From: JAVBSC01 sp031547305
GTDB taxonomy: Bacteria; Desulfobacterota; Desulfovibrionia; Desulfovibrionales; Desulfovibrionaceae
Length of the DNA stretch: 29,005 nt
Assembly (NCBI GenBank): GCA_031547305.1
Contig: JAVBSC010000120.1
Span: forward strand, 1-29,005
Direction of reading: 5' to 3'
Positions within the stretch are counted from its first letter, which is position 1. The number at the start of each line of letters is the position of its first letter. Below, one piece after another: positions 1 through 7,656 of the stretch. The position numbers and the translations under genes were made by a program. The notes under the pieces are model-generated. The model saw nothing but the letters and a program-made list of their open reading frames with translations. It had not been told where the DNA came from and did not search any database.

Positions 1-636
1 CTTCAATGCCTCATATTCTTCCGGTGTGTCTATATCGTGTACGACGCCGGGGTCGTCCACGGGCAGAAGCAGAAGGCGCTGGCCGAGGGAGCTGAGGATG
101 TTTCTGGCGCCTGCATCGCCGGTGAGGTCCATGAGATCCGGGAACAAGGCGCTGGAGAGCAGCACGGGATTGCCGCGCTGGCCGGCGTATGTTGGGGCCG
201 CGGCCAGGGGCGGCCGGGCGTCGGAACAGTGTTGCTGATAAGTATTGATGAGCAGTTTAAGAGTTTGGGGCTGGATGAGCGGCTGGTCCCCCAAAAGGAC
301 CATTACGGCGTCAGTTGCCGGGGTAAGGACGGACAGTCCGCGCAAACCGCGTTTGAGGGAGGAACTCTGGCCGGCGCTCCAGTCCTGATTTACCAGGATG
401 TGCAGCGGAGTCGGGCTGTCCAGGGACTGGGAATCTTGCAAGGCCACCAGCAGGGCGTTGGCGTCGTGCCCCAGCACCAGAATGATCGGGGCAAGCGCGG
501 GCAGGTCGCGGAGCTTGTCAAGGGTGTGGGCCAGCAGGGGACGATCTTGCCAGGGCAGTTTGAGCTTGCCACCCCCCAGGCGGGTGCCGCCCCCGGCGGC
601 CAGGATTATGGCGGCTATGCGGAGAGTTTCAGGCAT
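1..636 (-). CDS. MocA-family molybdenum cofactor cytidylyltransferase-like protein (3' end cut by window edge)
   Basis: This minus-strand frame starts at the ATG complementary to 634-636 and stays open for 212 codons to the window edge, so the C-terminus is missing. Residues 11-20 (ILAAGGGTRL) followed by GGGKLKLPW form the nucleotide-binding loop of the NTP-transferase fold, and GDQPLI in the middle is the metal-binding Asp region typical of MocA proteins. The family transfers CMP to molybdopterin cofactor. The version paired with yqeB/yqeC is thought to serve selenium-dependent molybdenum hydroxylases. Its first 22 bases overlap the end of the upstream yqeC-like gene, so the two are probably translationally coupled. 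The family assignment is firm; the exact substrate is inferred from context. Confidence 0.85.
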   Translation of the reverse strand, partial: MPETLRIAAIILAAGGGTRLGGGKLKLPWQDRPLLAHTLDKLRDLPALAPIILVLGHDANALLVALQDSQSLDSPTPLHILVNQDWSAGQSSSLKRGLRGLSVLTPATDAVMVLLGDQPLIQPQTLKLLINTYQQHCSDARPPLAAAPTYAGQRGNPVLLSSALFPDLMDLTGDAGARNILSSLGQRLLLLPVDDPGVVHDIDTPEEYEALK

Positions 637-1397
637 GCAAGGCGCTCCTGGCGGGCTGAACCAACATATACGGCTTCCGGAGGATATGGGGCATTCAGCA
701 GGATTTTGGCCAGATGTAGGCCGGCTCCCCGCGCGCCCGGCAGATCCGCCTGATTCAGGAAGACCAGACGGCTGGCCTGGGGCGGCGAGCTTTTGAACAG
801 GCCAAGGGGGTGCAGAATCACTTTGGCTACGGCCTCCGGAGTGAGTATTTGGCCGGGTTCAAGGCCGGACAGGGCGGCGAAGATTTCCGGGCGAAAGACC
901 GTGTCATAATTGAATTGGCCGCCCAGGGCGCTCAGCCCGGCAACAGCCAGGATCGCCATACTCAGGCCGGGTATGACAGGCTCCTTGTCCGACGGGGCTT
1001 TCAAGGGGCAGCGTTTGGAGCCGTCCGCTTCTACAACTATGAAGTCAGCCGCTCCGCGTTGCAGCAGGGCGTCGATTTCCTCGGAACCATAGCCTCGAAG
1101 CTTGCGCTCGGAGGAAACGGAATCCGTTGGCCGGCCGGCCAATCTGACGCAGGGCGCGGCTGGCAGGGAGATGTCTTGCGGGTCCGGCAGTTCCATCAGG
1201 ATGGGGATATTTTTATCCGTAGGGTCCGGTCTGGCGATGCGGGTGCTGGTGGTGCACAGAACCCTGTGCCCCAGAGCGGCCAGAGTCCGCCCCAGGGCGT
1301 AGAGCAGGGTGGTCTTGCCGCCGCTGCCGGTCAGGCTGATGATGCCCGGTCCAAGAGCTTCAAGCTCCCGGTCCAGGGTGGTTTGCACAGCGCGCAT
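615..1397 (-). CDS. yqeC: YqeC-family selenium-dependent hydroxylase accessory protein
   Basis: The gene encodes 260 residues. A P-loop lies at residues 22-30 (LTGSGGKTT), the characteristic YqeC start, followed by CTTSTRI and later VVEADGSKRCPLKAP, which are also family hallmarks. YqeC proteins are putative nucleotide-binding accessory factors for selenium-dependent molybdenum hydroxylases (xanthine dehydrogenase-like enzymes that carry labile selenium); their reaction is unknown. The gene overlaps the mocA-like gene by 22 bases and is divergent from yqeB across a 106-base gap. All three members of the accessory set are therefore present. The ATG at 1397 is the only start that keeps the complete N-terminus. 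The structural hydroxylase subunits are not in view. Confidence 0.85.
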   Translation of the reverse strand: MRAVQTTLDRELEALGPGIISLTGSGGKTTLLYALGRTLAALGHRVLCTTSTRIARPDPTDKNIPILMELPDPQDISLPAAPCVRLAGRPTDSVSSERKLRGYGSEEIDALLQRGAADFIVVEADGSKRCPLKAPSDKEPVIPGLSMAILAVAGLSALGGQFNYDTVFRPEIFAALSGLEPGQILTPEAVAKVILHPLGLFKSSPPQASRLVFLNQADLPGARGAGLHLAKILLNAPYPPEAVYVGSARQERLACLKLSA

Positions 1398-1414
1398 TGA
1401 ACTTCCGTTATGTT

Positions 1415-1444
1415 TTGTTTATGACTTGGGACGGATTTTACAAT
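1415..1444 (+). promoter_or_regulatory. Weak candidate sigma-70 promoter for yqeB
   Basis: In the 106-base gap between divergent yqeC and yqeB, TACAAT at 1439-1444 resembles a -10 box. TTGTTT at 1415-1420 sits 18 bases upstream as a poor -35 box. Only the -10 match is good. Confidence 0.3.
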
Positions 1445-1503
1445 AAAAACCTGGCCTGGAAAAGGCGAATCCGGATTGGAATTTTAAACGTTTGGAGGAA
1501 GTC

Positions 1504-2313
1504 ATGCGCTTCGGGGATCAGCTTGTCGTCGTAAAAGGAGCTGGCGAAATGGCCAGCGGGGTGGCCGTGCGCCTGTACAGGGCGGGAATTCGCCGCATCC
1601 TGATGCTGGAAATTCCGGAGCCTCTGGCGGTGCGCCGGCTGGTGTCTTTTTGCGAGGCGATCTACGACGGCCGGCAGAGCGTGGAAGGCGTGGAAGCCAG
1701 CCTGGTGAGATCCCCGTCCGAAGTGCCCGGCATCCTTGAGGCCGGGGCCGTAGCCGTGGCTGTGGACCCGCAATGGGAGATGATCCGGCTTCTTAAGCCG
1801 GATGTGGTGGTGGACGCCACCTTGGCCAAGCGCAACCTGGGCACGCATATGCGGGAAGCCCCTCTGGTGCTGGCCCTGGGGCCGGGATTCACCGCCGGCC
1901 AGGACGCTCATTGCGTGGTGGAAACCCAGCGCGGCCATGATCTTGGGCGGATCTATCTTGAAGGCTCCGCCGCGCCGAACACCGGCGTTCCGGGCAATAT
2001 CGGCGGTTATACAGTTGAGCGGGTGCTGCGCGCCCCCTGCGCCGGAATGGTGGAGCAGCTTGTGGACCTGGGCGCGCTAATCAAGGCCGGAGATCTGGTG
2101 GGCAAGGTTGGCAGCGAACCGGTTTTCACGGCCATAGACGGTGTGTTGCGCGGATTTATCCGGCCTGGTTTGCATGTTCCGGCCGGAATAAAACTGGGCG
2201 ATGTGGACCCCAGAGGCAAGCCGGAATATTGCCGGACCGTTTCGGAAAAAGCCCGCGCGCTGGGCGGTGCGGTGCTGGAGGTTTTTTGCGCCTGGGTGCC
2301 CGCTTCACATTAG
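1504..2313 (+). CDS. yqeB: YqeB-family selenium-dependent molybdenum hydroxylase maturation protein
   Basis: The product has 269 residues. The ATG at 1504 is preceded by GGAGG at 1494-1498, five bases away, so it is preferred over the in-frame TTG at 1492. The N-terminus VVVKGAGEMASGVAVRL is a Rossmann-like glycine motif characteristic of the YqeB (EF2563) family. APNTGVPGNIGGYTVERVLRAP and the C-terminal biotinyl-like stretch around residues 175-240 (PCAGMVE, then VDLGALIKAGDLVGKV) are also typical. The family co-occurs with selenium-dependent molybdenum hydroxylases and with SelD. Its precise chemistry is unknown; proposed roles concern selenium or sulfur insertion into the cofactor. It is divergent from yqeC-mocA, which together make a complete accessory trio. 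Confidence 0.85.
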   Translation: MRFGDQLVVVKGAGEMASGVAVRLYRAGIRRILMLEIPEPLAVRRLVSFCEAIYDGRQSVEGVEASLVRSPSEVPGILEAGAVAVAVDPQWEMIRLLKPDVVVDATLAKRNLGTHMREAPLVLALGPGFTAGQDAHCVVETQRGHDLGRIYLEGSAAPNTGVPGNIGGYTVERVLRAPCAGMVEQLVDLGALIKAGDLVGKVGSEPVFTAIDGVLRGFIRPGLHVPAGIKLGDVDPRGKPEYCRTVSEKARALGGAVLEVFCAWVPASH

Positions 2314-2431
2314 GACATCCTTTATTCCAGATTGTCGCTTAACGGCGGGCAAACCCGTCTGCGCTGATCTAGCGGCAAATTTCATAGATAAACAATTATT
2401 ATCGAACGGCATTTCGAATGTGAATCCACTA

Positions 2432-2437
2432 TATAAT
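2432..2437 (+). promoter_or_regulatory. Candidate -10 box for the outer-membrane protein gene
   Basis: A perfect TATAAT lies in an AT-rich stretch, 42 bases before the ATG at 2480. No convincing -35 hexamer is seen at 16-18 bases upstream. The rest of the 2314-2479 gap shows nothing recognisable. Confidence 0.4.
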
Positions 2438-2479
2438 ATGTTGACTCTGGCATTCTAAACCGCAAAGTAAGGGGACTTC

Positions 2480-3382
2480 ATGAAACGCCTGTTTTTATTT
2501 ATTTTTCCGGCATTATTTTCCCTGTCGCTTGCAGAGGCGCCGGTTTTTGCAGGTTCCACCCACTACACAAACGGCATTGAGGGCATCAAGGCTGCAACCC
2601 TGCCGCCTCCGGGCGTATACTACCGCTTGTATAATGTATTCTATAACGCTGGCGAAATGCGCACCGTGACCGGGCGGAAAGCCCCTATGGACTTTGACGT
2701 CAGCGTTTACGCCATGGCCAACCGATTCATCTATTCGTCGGATATCGAACTGCTGGGCGGCAACCTGATTATGGATTTGATCGTTCCCCTGGTCTATACG
2801 GATATTTCCGCCCATGCGGGTGGCAATACGCTGTTCGGCGACAATAAGTTTGGCCTGGGCGACATCTGTGTGGAGCCGTTTGTCCTGGGGTGGCACGGTC
2901 CGCAGTGGGACGCGGCTTTTGGCGTGGGGTTGTTCATGCCCACCGGTTCTTACGACGACGACCGCCCGGCCAGTCCGGGCAAGGGGTACTGGACCCCCAT
3001 GTTCTCGCTTGGGGGCACTTACTACTTTGACCAGGCAAAAACCTGGAGCGCCTCTTTGCTGGCCCGCTACGAGATCCATTCCGAGCAGGAAGATACAGAT
3101 ATAACATATGGCAATGATTTCCATTTTGAGTGGGGTGTGGGCAAGACGATCTTCCAGTATTTCGACGTTGGCCTGGCCGGCTACTGCTCCTGGAAGGTCA
3201 CGGACAACAGCGGGCGCGACGCGCCTTCCAGCACCGAGGAAGCCTACGCCGTGGGGCCGGAAATCGCCGCTTTCTTCCCGCAATGGGGATTTGGCGTATC
3301 CCTGCGCTCTCTGTGGGAATTCGAGAACAGGAACGGCAGCCAGGGCAACATAACCACCCTGACTTTGACCAAGGGGTTTTAG
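2480..3382 (+). CDS. Outer-membrane beta-barrel protein, SphA/MetA-pathway phenol degradation family
   Basis: The gene encodes 300 residues. The first 24 form a clear signal peptide: a Lys-Arg start, a hydrophobic Phe/Leu core, and the cleavage site VFA|GS. The mature part consists of alternating amphipathic strands with many Tyr, Trp and Phe residues and ends in Phe, the C-terminal signature recognised by the BAM complex. Motifs such as GLGDICVEPFVLGWH, FMPTGSYDDDRP, NPG-like SPGKGYWTPMFSLGGTYYF and GPEIAAFFPQWG match the Phenol_MetA_deg/SphA family. The family is presumed to form outer-membrane channels for hydrophobic or aromatic compounds, but most members are uncharacterised. It stands alone between yqeB and a convergent gene. 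Substrate is unknown. Confidence 0.75.
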   Translation: MKRLFLFIFPALFSLSLAEAPVFAGSTHYTNGIEGIKAATLPPPGVYYRLYNVFYNAGEMRTVTGRKAPMDFDVSVYAMANRFIYSSDIELLGGNLIMDLIVPLVYTDISAHAGGNTLFGDNKFGLGDICVEPFVLGWHGPQWDAAFGVGLFMPTGSYDDDRPASPGKGYWTPMFSLGGTYYFDQAKTWSASLLARYEIHSEQEDTDITYGNDFHFEWGVGKTIFQYFDVGLAGYCSWKVTDNSGRDAPSSTEEAYAVGPEIAAFFPQWGFGVSLRSLWEFENRNGSQGNITTLTLTKGF

Positions 3383-3449
3383 TAATCGGGGGGGGGCTCC
3401 GTCCACCGAGCCGCCTGCCAATGGGCGTGTCCCTTGGAATCCATCCACG

Positions 3450-3482
3450 GCCGTGCCGTTCCGTTTTGCGGGGCGGCACGGC
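3450..3482. terminator. Hairpin between convergent genes (possible bidirectional terminator)
   Basis: A 14-bp stem (3450-3463 with 3469-3482) has two G-T wobble pairs and a 5-base loop. It sits between the ends of the outer-membrane protein gene and the GH57 gene. No T-run follows on either strand, so it is an atypical terminator. A G-run and GC-rich sequence at 3388-3417 upstream of it resembles other palindromic spacers in this window. Confidence 0.5.
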
Positions 3483-3537
3483 CGATAATTGCTGGTCCAG
3501 GGGTCCACGTTCCCCGGCAGTGGTGGTGGTATCCTAT

Positions 3538-5829
3538 TTACCCTATCCGGAAGCCCAAAAGATTGGCCAGAGGTTTGAGATCGGGTTTTTGGGAGTATTC
3601 GGCCCAGAAGGCGTTTTGCACGTCCCACCAGTCCATGTCCGGGAACAGGCGGTTGGCGCGCTTGGCCCAGGTCGCCAGAGTTTCAGCTGAGTAATCCGGC
3701 TTTTGCAATTCATTGGTGAAGGCGCTGGCCACCAGGCGCTGGCAGGTGCGTTTATGTTCCCGGGAAAGCTGATTGTTGTCGAACAGGCTGCGCAACTGGT
3801 CGAGCTTGTCTTGCGGGGGCGCGCCTTCGGTGACGCAGAGCAGGGCCAGTTCCGGGGCCAGGTTGATCCAGAGTTCCGGACCGGGCTGGTTTGTCTGCCC
3901 TTCCTCCCAGGGTTCCCAGACGGAAAGCAGATGTCTGGCCAGGCCGAGGCGCTTGGGCAGGTTTTGTTCGGCATTGGCCCGGAGAAGGGTAAGAGAGAGA
4001 AAATCCCGGAAGTTGCGCGGCAGATCCGTCAGTTTCCTGATCCGGGCCGAGCCGTCCGGCATGGTCACGGTCACTTCGCTCCTGGCCAGTGAGGTAAAGG
4101 CCGCCGAGGCGTCAGGGTTATCCGATTGTCCGGGCGGCAGCCAGCGCCAGGCCAGGTCCAGGCCGGCGGGCGCGAGCTTCAGGCGCAGCTCGGCCCTGCC
4201 GGTAAGGTATCCGGCCGCGTCCGGGCCGGATGCATCCGTTTGCGCCTCAATTGCCAGGCCCGGCCAGCTCAGGGTGGCGCAGCGGCCGTCCAGAGGAAGG
4301 CGGCCTTCGGCCGCAAGCTGGGTCAGGCCAAGCAGGCAAAGGCTTGCCGCGTCCAGATGGCGGGGCAGCGCCCTGGCGCTGAAAATGCGCCGCCCGTTGC
4401 CTTCCTCCGGTTTGTTGGACTCGGCTTTTTCCAGAGCCGCCTCAAAGGACGTCCGTAATCCGGCCAGGCCGGTTTCTCCGGCCAAATCCATGGCCCGCAG
4501 GGCAAAAGTCATGGCATTGACCGGCTCCAGGCGGGAGATATCGTCAAAAAACCAGGCGCAACTGGCAAAGGCGGCCAGAGCGCTTTCCTGCATGGCCAGA
4601 AGCTGCCAGGCTGTTTCCGGAATCGCGTTGTCCTTGAAATTCTTGGCGCGGAAGCTCTCCGCCGCGGCCGCGTTTGCCAGCACCGCGCCATAGTCCAGCA
4701 GGGCCTGTCGGGGTTTTTTGAAGCAGGCGCTTCCGGCCGCGAGGAAATGCGCGTCCAAGCTTGTTTTCAAATTGTCCAGGGCTTCGCGCAAAGGTGCGCG
4801 CCAGCGTTGGTTCCAGCCGGGATGCCCGCCGTCCCGGCAGCCGCAATCGCTACGCCAGCGCTCCACTCCGTGGGCGCAGCTCCAGGATGACGGTTCGTGC
4901 AGCCTGACCTTGCGCCGCGGCGGATTGGCCGCCAGAAAAGCGCTGAAGTTGGTCAGTTCCAGGCTGTCCCGGCCGGCGTAACCTTGAGAAAGCGCGTGAG
5001 CCAGGGACATTTCCCCAAACTTGAAGTGGTGGCCGTAAGTTTCGCCGTCCGTGGACAGCGTGAGCAGGCCGCCGGGTTTGATGTCCGTAGCCGCGCTACG
5101 GGCCATGCGCTGCCAAAAGTATTCCCCGTCGCTCAGAAGTCCTTCAAAAGCCACGGCCTGGGACAGACCGGCGTTATAAAAAAATATCGCCAGATTCGCG
5201 CCGGAAGGCAAATCCGCCAGATAAGGCAGGCTTAAGTCAAAATTATCCGCATGTACGGGAACGAACCGTCCTTCCTCGTCCTCCACGGCTGCGGCCTGGC
5301 GCGGGGCGAGCACCACGAAGCGCAGACCGTGGGCGGCCACGGCTTCCAGGCTGGCCACGTCAGCCGCGCACTCCGCCAGCCAGATGCCTTCCGCTTCCCG
5401 GTTGAAGTTGGCCCGAAAATCCGCCAGCGCCCAGGTGATTTCCAGCTCCTTGTCCAGCGGCGAGGCCAGGGGCAGGATAATATGGTGATAGACCTGGGCG
5501 ATGGCATTGCCGTAACCCCAGCGGGCCAGGCTGTTCCGGTCCGCTTCCTGAATCCGGGCCGCCAGGGCCGGTTCCTGCCGTTTGAGCCAGTGCATCAGCG
5601 TGGGGCCGACGTTAAAGCTCATCCACTCGTAGCAGTTCAGAATATCCGCGATGCGGCCCTGGGAATCCAGGCGTCTGGCCCAGCCAAGCGGGGCATAGCT
5701 TTCGCGGGTGATCCGGCTGTTCCAGTGGCGCATGGGCGCGGCGCTGGGTTCTATGAGGATGCGTCCCAGGCTGGGATCTTCCCTGGGCGGCTGGTAAAAA
5801 TGCCCGTGGATGCAGAGTTTTTTGTTCAT
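3538..5829 (-). CDS. Glycoside hydrolase family 57 protein with DUF3536-type C-terminal region
   Basis: The product has 763 residues. The N-terminal HGHFYQPPRED (residues 8-18) is the GH57 opening motif. GIWLAECAAD places Glu153 as the likely nucleophile, and LSTDGETYGHH places Asp261 as the likely acid/base, with His267-His268 following. A Cys/His-rich stretch (SSWSCAHGVERWRSDCGC) and a long alpha-helical C-terminus match the DUF3536 extension seen in deltaproteobacterial members. GH57 enzymes act on alpha-glucans (amylases, amylopullulanases, branching enzymes). This subfamily is not biochemically assigned here. There is no signal peptide, so it is cytoplasmic and probably acts in glycogen metabolism. 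It is the last gene of a three-gene minus-strand run, 25 bases after its neighbour. GGAGGAG stands just before the ATG. Confidence 0.85.
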   Translation of the reverse strand: MNKKLCIHGHFYQPPREDPSLGRILIEPSAAPMRHWNSRITRESYAPLGWARRLDSQGRIADILNCYEWMSFNVGPTLMHWLKRQEPALAARIQEADRNSLARWGYGNAIAQVYHHIILPLASPLDKELEITWALADFRANFNREAEGIWLAECAADVASLEAVAAHGLRFVVLAPRQAAAVEDEEGRFVPVHADNFDLSLPYLADLPSGANLAIFFYNAGLSQAVAFEGLLSDGEYFWQRMARSAATDIKPGGLLTLSTDGETYGHHFKFGEMSLAHALSQGYAGRDSLELTNFSAFLAANPPRRKVRLHEPSSWSCAHGVERWRSDCGCRDGGHPGWNQRWRAPLREALDNLKTSLDAHFLAAGSACFKKPRQALLDYGAVLANAAAAESFRAKNFKDNAIPETAWQLLAMQESALAAFASCAWFFDDISRLEPVNAMTFALRAMDLAGETGLAGLRTSFEAALEKAESNKPEEGNGRRIFSARALPRHLDAASLCLLGLTQLAAEGRLPLDGRCATLSWPGLAIEAQTDASGPDAAGYLTGRAELRLKLAPAGLDLAWRWLPPGQSDNPDASAAFTSLARSEVTVTMPDGSARIRKLTDLPRNFRDFLSLTLLRANAEQNLPKRLGLARHLLSVWEPWEEGQTNQPGPELWINLAPELALLCVTEGAPPQDKLDQLRSLFDNNQLSREHKRTCQRLVASAFTNELQKPDYSAETLATWAKRANRLFPDMDWWDVQNAFWAEYSQKPDLKPLANLLGFRIG

Positions 5830-5854
5830 GGCTCCTCCCGGGCAATGAATAGAG

Positions 5855-6484
5855 TTACTTGTGGGGGATGAAAGGCTCTATTTTTCCGTCAAAGCCTGTG
5901 GCCGCTCTTTTTATGTACAGCTCTTCGTCGGCCGGGTTGTTCCCGCGCAAGTGCTTTTCATAGTCGACTTCCATCATAATGCATTCAGGATTATACACAA
6001 GATTCGCCGTCTTAAGGGCCAGGGCGGAAAGCTCCGTATCCGCGTAGTGCGACTTGTATTCCGGGTAAAAAATGAAATTCCCGTACAACGTATTGACCCA
6101 GGCGCGCAGGGCCAGCCCGAACACGGCCAGCTTGCCGAAAAATTTTCCGTCGTTGAAGGATAGCAGCCCGGAATTCGATTTTTTCAGCGATTCCAGACCG
6201 TAGTCCAGCCAATGCTGGCCTGGGAAGGCGTCCTGGGCCACGTAGCCGAAGTATGGGGATTTGGTTTTTGCGTAAATCAGGTTGGCGGTCATGATGAATC
6301 CCAGGCGCAGATCGTCTTCCGCAACGATCAGCAGTCCGGCCCGGTGCGCCCGCCTGGACATCACCTCGGCGGCTTTTTGGGCCAAAGGCATGTCTATGGC
6401 CGGCATCACCACAATGACCTCGGGTTGCTCTTCCAGCCTGAACTTCGGCAGTCCTGATGTTTTGACGGATCTAACTTCAAACAT
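5855..6484 (-). CDS. Glycosyltransferase-like protein (GT-A fold, family 2-like)
   Basis: The product has 209 residues with no signal peptide or membrane span. VIVVMPAIDMPLAQKAAEVM, then LLIVAEDD, then YVAQDAFPGQHWLDYGL and YADTELSALALK, are spaced like the nucleotide-sugar and acceptor motifs of short GT2-type transferases. The match is by motif feel rather than a firm family signature. It lies 26 bases after miaA and 25 bases before the GH57 gene, so the three are probably cotranscribed. An AAGG-type ribosome site precedes the ATG. The GH57 neighbour suggests a polysaccharide role. It could alternatively be an uncharacterised protein specific to Desulfovibrionaceae. Confidence 0.55.
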   Translation of the reverse strand: MFEVRSVKTSGLPKFRLEEQPEVIVVMPAIDMPLAQKAAEVMSRRAHRAGLLIVAEDDLRLGFIMTANLIYAKTKSPYFGYVAQDAFPGQHWLDYGLESLKKSNSGLLSFNDGKFFGKLAVFGLALRAWVNTLYGNFIFYPEYKSHYADTELSALALKTANLVYNPECIMMEVDYEKHLRGNNPADEELYIKRAATGFDGKIEPFIPHK

Positions 6485-6510
6485 GCGTATTCCGCCTTTT
6501 TACTTCAAAT

Positions 6511-7431
6511 TTACGAATCAAGCCAGCGTAGGGCCGCGCCCAGCAGTGTTTTTGACTCTTCCGGCCGGAACCAGGCCAGGCTTTGGTCCGCGCGGAACCA
6601 GGTAAGCTGCCTTTTGGCGTAGGCCCTGGTGTTGCGCAGCCAGAGCGTCAGGCATTCCTCCAACGTATATTCCCCTTGCAGGTATCCGTAAAGCTCGCGG
6701 CAGCCTATGCCGGACCAGCCGGGCGCGGCCGGGTCCGGGCAGCGCTCCAGGGCTGTTCTGGCCTCGCCCGGGGCGTCGGCCTTAAGCATAATCCGGATGC
6801 GCGCGCCCAGAATTGGCGTAAGTTCGTCCAGAGGCAGAGCCAGGCCGAGATTCAAGGTCTGAAAGGCTGGGGCGGGCAGGGGCCGGGCATGCCACCAGGT
6901 AAAGGTTTTGCCCGTTCCCTGCCAGACTTCCAGGGCGCGCAGGACGCGCTGGCGGTCGTTGAAATGTATTTTAGCCGCGTAGGCCGGATCAATGGCGGCC
7001 AGCTCCCGGTGCAGGACCTGCCCGCCTTCCGCGTCCCAGCGTTCCAGAAGCGTCCGGCTGATCGCTTCGTCCACGGCCGGGATTTCCGCAATGCCCTGGA
7101 GCAGGCTTTTAAAATACAGCCCAGTGCCCCCCACCAGCACGGGAAGACGTCCTTGCGCCAGGCTTTGGGCAATGGCGGCCCCGGCCTTTTGCGCATAGCG
7201 GCCGGCGCTTATTTTTTCCCGGCAGCCCAGAAAGCCGTACAGAGCATGCGGGCAGCGGCCCTGTTCCTCCGGCGAGGGCTGGGCGGTGATGATCGGAAAA
7301 TCCCGGTAGACCTGGCGGGAATCCGCGTTGATCACGCTTATGGGCAGAAGATCGGCCAGGGCGAGCGCGATCGCGCTTTTGCCGGCCCCGGTTGGGCCGG
7401 CCAGGCATATTATCCGGGGGGCTTGCGGCAT
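6511..7431 (-). CDS. miaA: tRNA dimethylallyltransferase MiaA
   Basis: The product has 306 residues, the usual MiaA length. The P-loop GPTGAGKSAIA is at residues 12-22, followed by NADSRQVYRDFPIITAQPS, the DSRQ motif that contacts the tRNA base and dimethylallyl donor. VGGTGLYFKSLLQGI and HFNDRQRVLRALEV follow, and RNTRAYAKRQLTWFR lies near the C-terminus. All are diagnostic. MiaA transfers the dimethylallyl group from DMAPP to N6 of A37 in tRNAs reading UNN codons, in the cytoplasm. It leads the minus-strand run with the glycosyltransferase-like and GH57 genes. No functional link to them is obvious. The ATG at 7431 directly precedes the P-loop domain. Confidence 0.95.
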   Translation of the reverse strand: MPQAPRIICLAGPTGAGKSAIALALADLLPISVINADSRQVYRDFPIITAQPSPEEQGRCPHALYGFLGCREKISAGRYAQKAGAAIAQSLAQGRLPVLVGGTGLYFKSLLQGIAEIPAVDEAISRTLLERWDAEGGQVLHRELAAIDPAYAAKIHFNDRQRVLRALEVWQGTGKTFTWWHARPLPAPAFQTLNLGLALPLDELTPILGARIRIMLKADAPGEARTALERCPDPAAPGWSGIGCRELYGYLQGEYTLEECLTLWLRNTRAYAKRQLTWFRADQSLAWFRPEESKTLLGAALRWLDS

Positions 7432-7593
7432 AACGCGGTAAGATTGCTGCAGGCGCCCGCCTTTGTCAAATTTTTAATTCCGGGCCGCCAAATTGGAAGG
7501 CCGCCGGCAAAGGCACAAAACCCAAGCGGTGGATTCCCGCGAAAGTAACGAGATAGTTCCGCTACCAATACTTTGACGCCTTTGGAATTTTGC

Positions 7594-7644
7594 TGGCATA
7601 ACGCTTGTGATTTATAATGATTTTTTCTTGGAACGCATCTTGCT
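7594..7644 (+). promoter_or_regulatory. Overlapping promoter candidates for the flagellar operon (sigma-54 and sigma-70)
   Basis: Three signals overlap upstream of fliR. TGGAAC-N5-TTGCT at 7629-7644 matches the sigma-54 -24/-12 consensus except for one base, with correct spacing. It would start transcription near 7655, two bases before the fliR ATG. TGGCAT-N5-TTGTG at 7594-7609 is a second sigma-54-like site but carries GT rather than GC at -12. TATAAT at 7613-7618, with TTGCTG at 7590-7595 (17-base spacer), is a sigma-70 candidate. The rest of the gap from 7432 shows nothing clear. Confidence 0.5.
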
Positions 7645-7656
7645 AACCTTTTGGGC

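Noticed and set aside
37..753. Plus-strand 238-codon frame over the mocA/yqeC overlap
   Set aside because: Opposite strand encodes two recognisable proteins; this translation has shadow composition.
2513..3628. Long minus-strand open frame opposite the outer-membrane protein gene
   Set aside because: It is antisense to a gene with a clear signal peptide and barrel pattern; its translation is Arg/Gly/Pro-rich with no domain, as expected of a GC-rich shadow.
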